A program made the translations under genes and the position numbers. DNA of 7,527 bases from Bacteroidota bacterium (GTDB taxonomy: Bacteria > Bacteroidota > Kryptoniia > Kryptoniales > JAKASW01), in NCBI GenBank assembly GCA_021785235.1, contig JAJYGB010000251.1, positions 1-7,527 on the forward strand, read 5' to 3'. Each line of letters opens with the position of its first letter. Position 1 is the first letter of the stretch. Below are positions 5,698 to 7,527 of this stretch, one piece after another. A model generated the notes under the pieces. It saw nothing but the letters and a program-made list of their open reading frames with translations. It was not told where the DNA came from and made no database searches.

Positions 5698-7368
5698 TTA
5701 AAAAATATTTTGAAAAAGATATTCGGCAGCAAAGAGGCTAAGCCTGAAGTAAAGAAGGCCGAAGATAAAGCTCCGAAGCAGACCGAAAACCGGGGGCAGC
5801 AGCCGCAGAGAAGCGACTACCGCCCGGATCACCGGCATGAGCTCCGGAAAAGAGATGGAAACCAGCCGAGAAACCAGGAAAGTGCGAGACCGCATGGGCA
5901 AGGCGGCCAGAGAAGAGACCAGGGAACCGGCAGGCCGGAGCCCGGCAGGAACCAGAGACCGGACAGGAACCCGAGACCAGACAGAAAGCCGCGCGGCGAA
6001 ACACGGCGGCCTACCGAGAAACCAAAGGAGTCGCCGCGCGAGCGGGAGGCGTGGGACGTTTCGCAGTACGTCGTTCCGCCGGAGGAAGGGAAGACAAGAT
6101 TCCACGACTTCCCCCTACGACCCGAGGTGATGCACGCGTTATTCGACAAAGGGTTCAAATATTGTACGCCGATCCAGGCCGGAATACTTCCGAAGGCGCT
6201 TGAAGGGCTCGACTCCGCGGGCCGCGCGCAGACCGGGACAGGTAAGACCGCCGCTTTTCTCATCGCGATCATCACCCGGTTTCTTGACAACCCTCCGAAA
6301 GTGCCGAACCGCAAGGCTCCCCGCGCCCTGATACTCGCTCCGACGAGAGAGCTCGCGATACAGATAAAGAATGACGCCGATGAGCTTACGAAATACACGG
6401 ACCTGAAGGTGCTCGCGGTACTCGGCGGAATGGAATACCAGGAGCAGAAGGATACACTCGCTGGAGAAAGAGTTGACATCGTCGTTGCAACCCCCGGCAG
6501 GCTTCTCGATTTCAAGAAGCAGGGGAACATTCACCTGGACAAGGTGGAAATTCTGGTCATCGACGAGGCGGACCGGATGCTCGACATGGGTTTCATTCCC
6601 GATGTCCGGCGGATTATCGAAAGCACGCCGCCCAAGACGTCGAGGCAGACGATGCTTTTCAGCGCGACTCTGACACCGGAAGTCAACAGGCTCGCTTCGA
6701 AATGGACAACCGAACCTAACATAGTCGAGATCGAACCGGAGAGACTCGTTGTAAAAACGATCAAACAGGTTTTCTATCTTACGACCGACATCGAGAAATT
6801 CAAGGTCCTGTACAACCTGATGACGAAACGCGGCCTCGACCGGGTACTCGTCTTCACGAACAGAAAAGATACCGCGAGGGATTTAAAGGACCATCTCTCC
6901 GCTTACGGGATTAATTGTTCGCTCCTTTCGGGGGATGTCGAACAGGTGAGGCGCATTAAACGGCTCGAGAATTTCCGGGCTGGGAGCATAAACGTCCTTG
7001 TCGCCACCGACGTGGCCGCCCGCGGACTTCACGTGGAAGGAATAAGCCATGTCGTGAATTTCACGCTTCCCGAGAATCCCGAAGATTACGTCCATCGCAT
7101 CGGCAGAACTGGAAGAGCCGGGGCGCTCGGTACTTCCATTAGTTTCGCGACCGAGACTGACGCGTACGCCCTTCCGGCGATCAAGAAATATCTCGGCGAA
7201 GATATCCCGTCAACCTACCCGGACGACGATCTTCTCACGCCTCTTCCTGAGCCGAAGTTCCCCGTGCCGCAGAGGTCTAACCAGAGGCGGCGCAACCCGC
7301 GATACAGCGGCCGTGGATCACGCGGTCGTGGAGGACCGGGGACCAGGAGACCCGATAGTAAGGAGTAA
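5695..7368 (+). CDS. DEAD-box ATP-dependent RNA helicase, RhlB-like core with long basic N-terminal extension
   Basis: This 557-residue cytoplasmic protein is predicted to unwind or remodel RNA using ATP. The core runs from about 135 to 510. Visible motifs are the Q motif with GFKYCTPIQ (153-161), I AQTGTGKT (178-185), Ia PTRELA (216-221), Ib TPGR (266-269), II DEAD (290-293), III SAT (323-325), IV VFTNR (386-390), V ATDVAARGLH (437-446) and VI HRIGRTGR (467-474). All key residues are intact. ARGLH rather than the commoner ARGLD, and the tail LPAIKKYLG, SIP-like IPSTYPDDDLL and LPEP, resemble E. coli RhlB as I recall it. RhlB works with the RNA degradosome, but a partner cannot be inferred here. 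Residues 1-130 form a Lys/Arg/Gln/Pro-rich, likely disordered extension after an amphipathic start. The end (about 522-557) is Arg/Gly-rich. It probably follows murB on one transcript. CsrA-like or CshA/DeaD-type naming is possible in automated annotation, but the helicase family itself is certain. Confidence 0.95.
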   Translation: MLKNILKKIFGSKEAKPEVKKAEDKAPKQTENRGQQPQRSDYRPDHRHELRKRDGNQPRNQESARPHGQGGQRRDQGTGRPEPGRNQRPDRNPRPDRKPRGETRRPTEKPKESPREREAWDVSQYVVPPEEGKTRFHDFPLRPEVMHALFDKGFKYCTPIQAGILPKALEGLDSAGRAQTGTGKTAAFLIAIITRFLDNPPKVPNRKAPRALILAPTRELAIQIKNDADELTKYTDLKVLAVLGGMEYQEQKDTLAGERVDIVVATPGRLLDFKKQGNIHLDKVEILVIDEADRMLDMGFIPDVRRIIESTPPKTSRQTMLFSATLTPEVNRLASKWTTEPNIVEIEPERLVVKTIKQVFYLTTDIEKFKVLYNLMTKRGLDRVLVFTNRKDTARDLKDHLSAYGINCSLLSGDVEQVRRIKRLENFRAGSINVLVATDVAARGLHVEGISHVVNFTLPENPEDYVHRIGRTGRAGALGTSISFATETDAYALPAIKKYLGEDIPSTYPDDDLLTPLPEPKFPVPQRSNQRRRNPRYSGRGSRGRGGPGTRRPDSKE

Positions 7369-7383
7369 GGAAGGGCTCCGGGC

Positions 7384-7527
7384 CTACTCTCTGCCCGCAT
7401 TCATTTTGAACATCCAGCCGCAGTAGAAGTCGGCGGCTGGATCCGGCGGGCAGGAAATCACGGAAGTCTCTATCCTCGGGTCGATCGTTTTTGCGAACTG
7501 ACTAAACTCCACTATGCCAACCGGCTT
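7384..7527 (-). CDS. C-terminal fragment of an unrecognised protein
   Basis: The frame is open from the right edge leftward to TAG (plus-strand CTA 7384-7386) and gives the last 47 residues. It begins KPVGIVEFSQFAKTIDPR, then IETSVIS, CPPDPAADFYCGWMFKMN and AGRE. The third positions are GC-rich like the neighbouring genes, and the sequence reads as a folded, conserved-looking C-terminus rather than noise. Two cysteines stand nine residues apart around a PPDP turn, followed by an aromatic FYCGWMF strand. I do not recognise the family. A small enzyme or ligand-binding domain is possible, but nothing visible decides it. It converges on the helicase with only 15 bp between the stops. Confidence 0.5.
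   Translation of the reverse strand, partial: KPVGIVEFSQFAKTIDPRIETSVISCPPDPAADFYCGWMFKMNAGRE
7391..7453. repeat. Nested inverted repeats downstream of the helicase
   Basis: An inner perfect 10-bp stem, ATCCAGCCGC (7412-7421) with GCGGCTGGAT (7433-7442), has an 11-nt loop. An outer perfect 8-bp stem, CTGCCCGC (7391-7398) with GCGGGCAG (7446-7453), encloses it. The structure starts 23 nt after the helicase stop and could end or protect that transcript. It lies inside the partial minus-strand gene, so part of the symmetry may be coding coincidence. No T-run follows. Confidence 0.4.

Noticed and set aside
5829..6530. 233-codon open frame on the minus strand opposite the helicase
   Set aside because: It is antisense to the helicase N-terminal arm and core motifs. 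Its composition is Ser/Pro/Arg-rich low complexity from GC-rich codons read backwards.
1..7527. tRNA, rRNA, CRISPR array or riboswitch
   Set aside because: I saw no tRNA-like cloverleaf, rRNA-like segment, regularly spaced direct repeats or recognisable riboswitch core in the intergenic regions.

Overview
The window is a moderately GC-rich bacterial chromosome segment with no phage, plasmid, CRISPR or RNA-gene signatures. The three outer-membrane proteins look like the PorV/PorQ/FadL-type barrels common in the Bacteroidota-Chlorobiota-Ignavibacteriota (FCB) assemblage. This points to a Gram-negative member of that group, probably a metagenome-derived lineage. That placement is inference from protein flavour only.

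Layout, left to right. (1) Positions 2-160 (+) hold the C-terminal end of a DUF1015-family protein. A perfect 12-bp stem hairpin follows at 171-202 and lies between two convergent genes. (2) Positions 211-4328 (-) hold three tandem paralogues of about 410-435 residues. Each has a signal peptide, a glycine-rich N-terminal motif, an identical NPAQLGIF motif and a conserved C-terminal tail. The upstream two are 30 bp apart and should share a transcript. The third is separated by a 248-bp gap that carries a palindromic MITE/REP-like element (about 1502-1661). (3) Positions 4329-4529 are a 201-bp divergent intergenic region. It has a good sigma70-like promoter firing leftward (TTGACA, 17 bp, TAAGTT) whose -10 lies inside a perfect 8+3+8 dyad, a candidate operator. 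(4) Positions 4530-5615 (+) are murB, UDP-N-acetylmuramate dehydrogenase of the type I kind with all catalytic residues present. (5) Positions 5695-7368 (+) are a DEAD-box RNA helicase with a RhlB-like core, a long basic disordered N-terminal extension and an Arg/Gly-rich tail. It starts at TTG. (6) Positions 7384-7527 (-) are the last 47 codons of an unrecognised gene, converging on the helicase with a 15-bp gap.

murB (cell-wall precursor synthesis) and the helicase (RNA remodelling or decay) are codirectional, 79 bp apart, and may be co-transcribed. They are housekeeping functions with no obvious link to the outer-membrane array, which is the accessory part of the window.

I do not see a clearly new biological system. 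The points most worth a second look are the triplicated outer-membrane proteins with their shared C-terminal tail, the palindromic element between two of them, and the promoter/operator arrangement that should control them.
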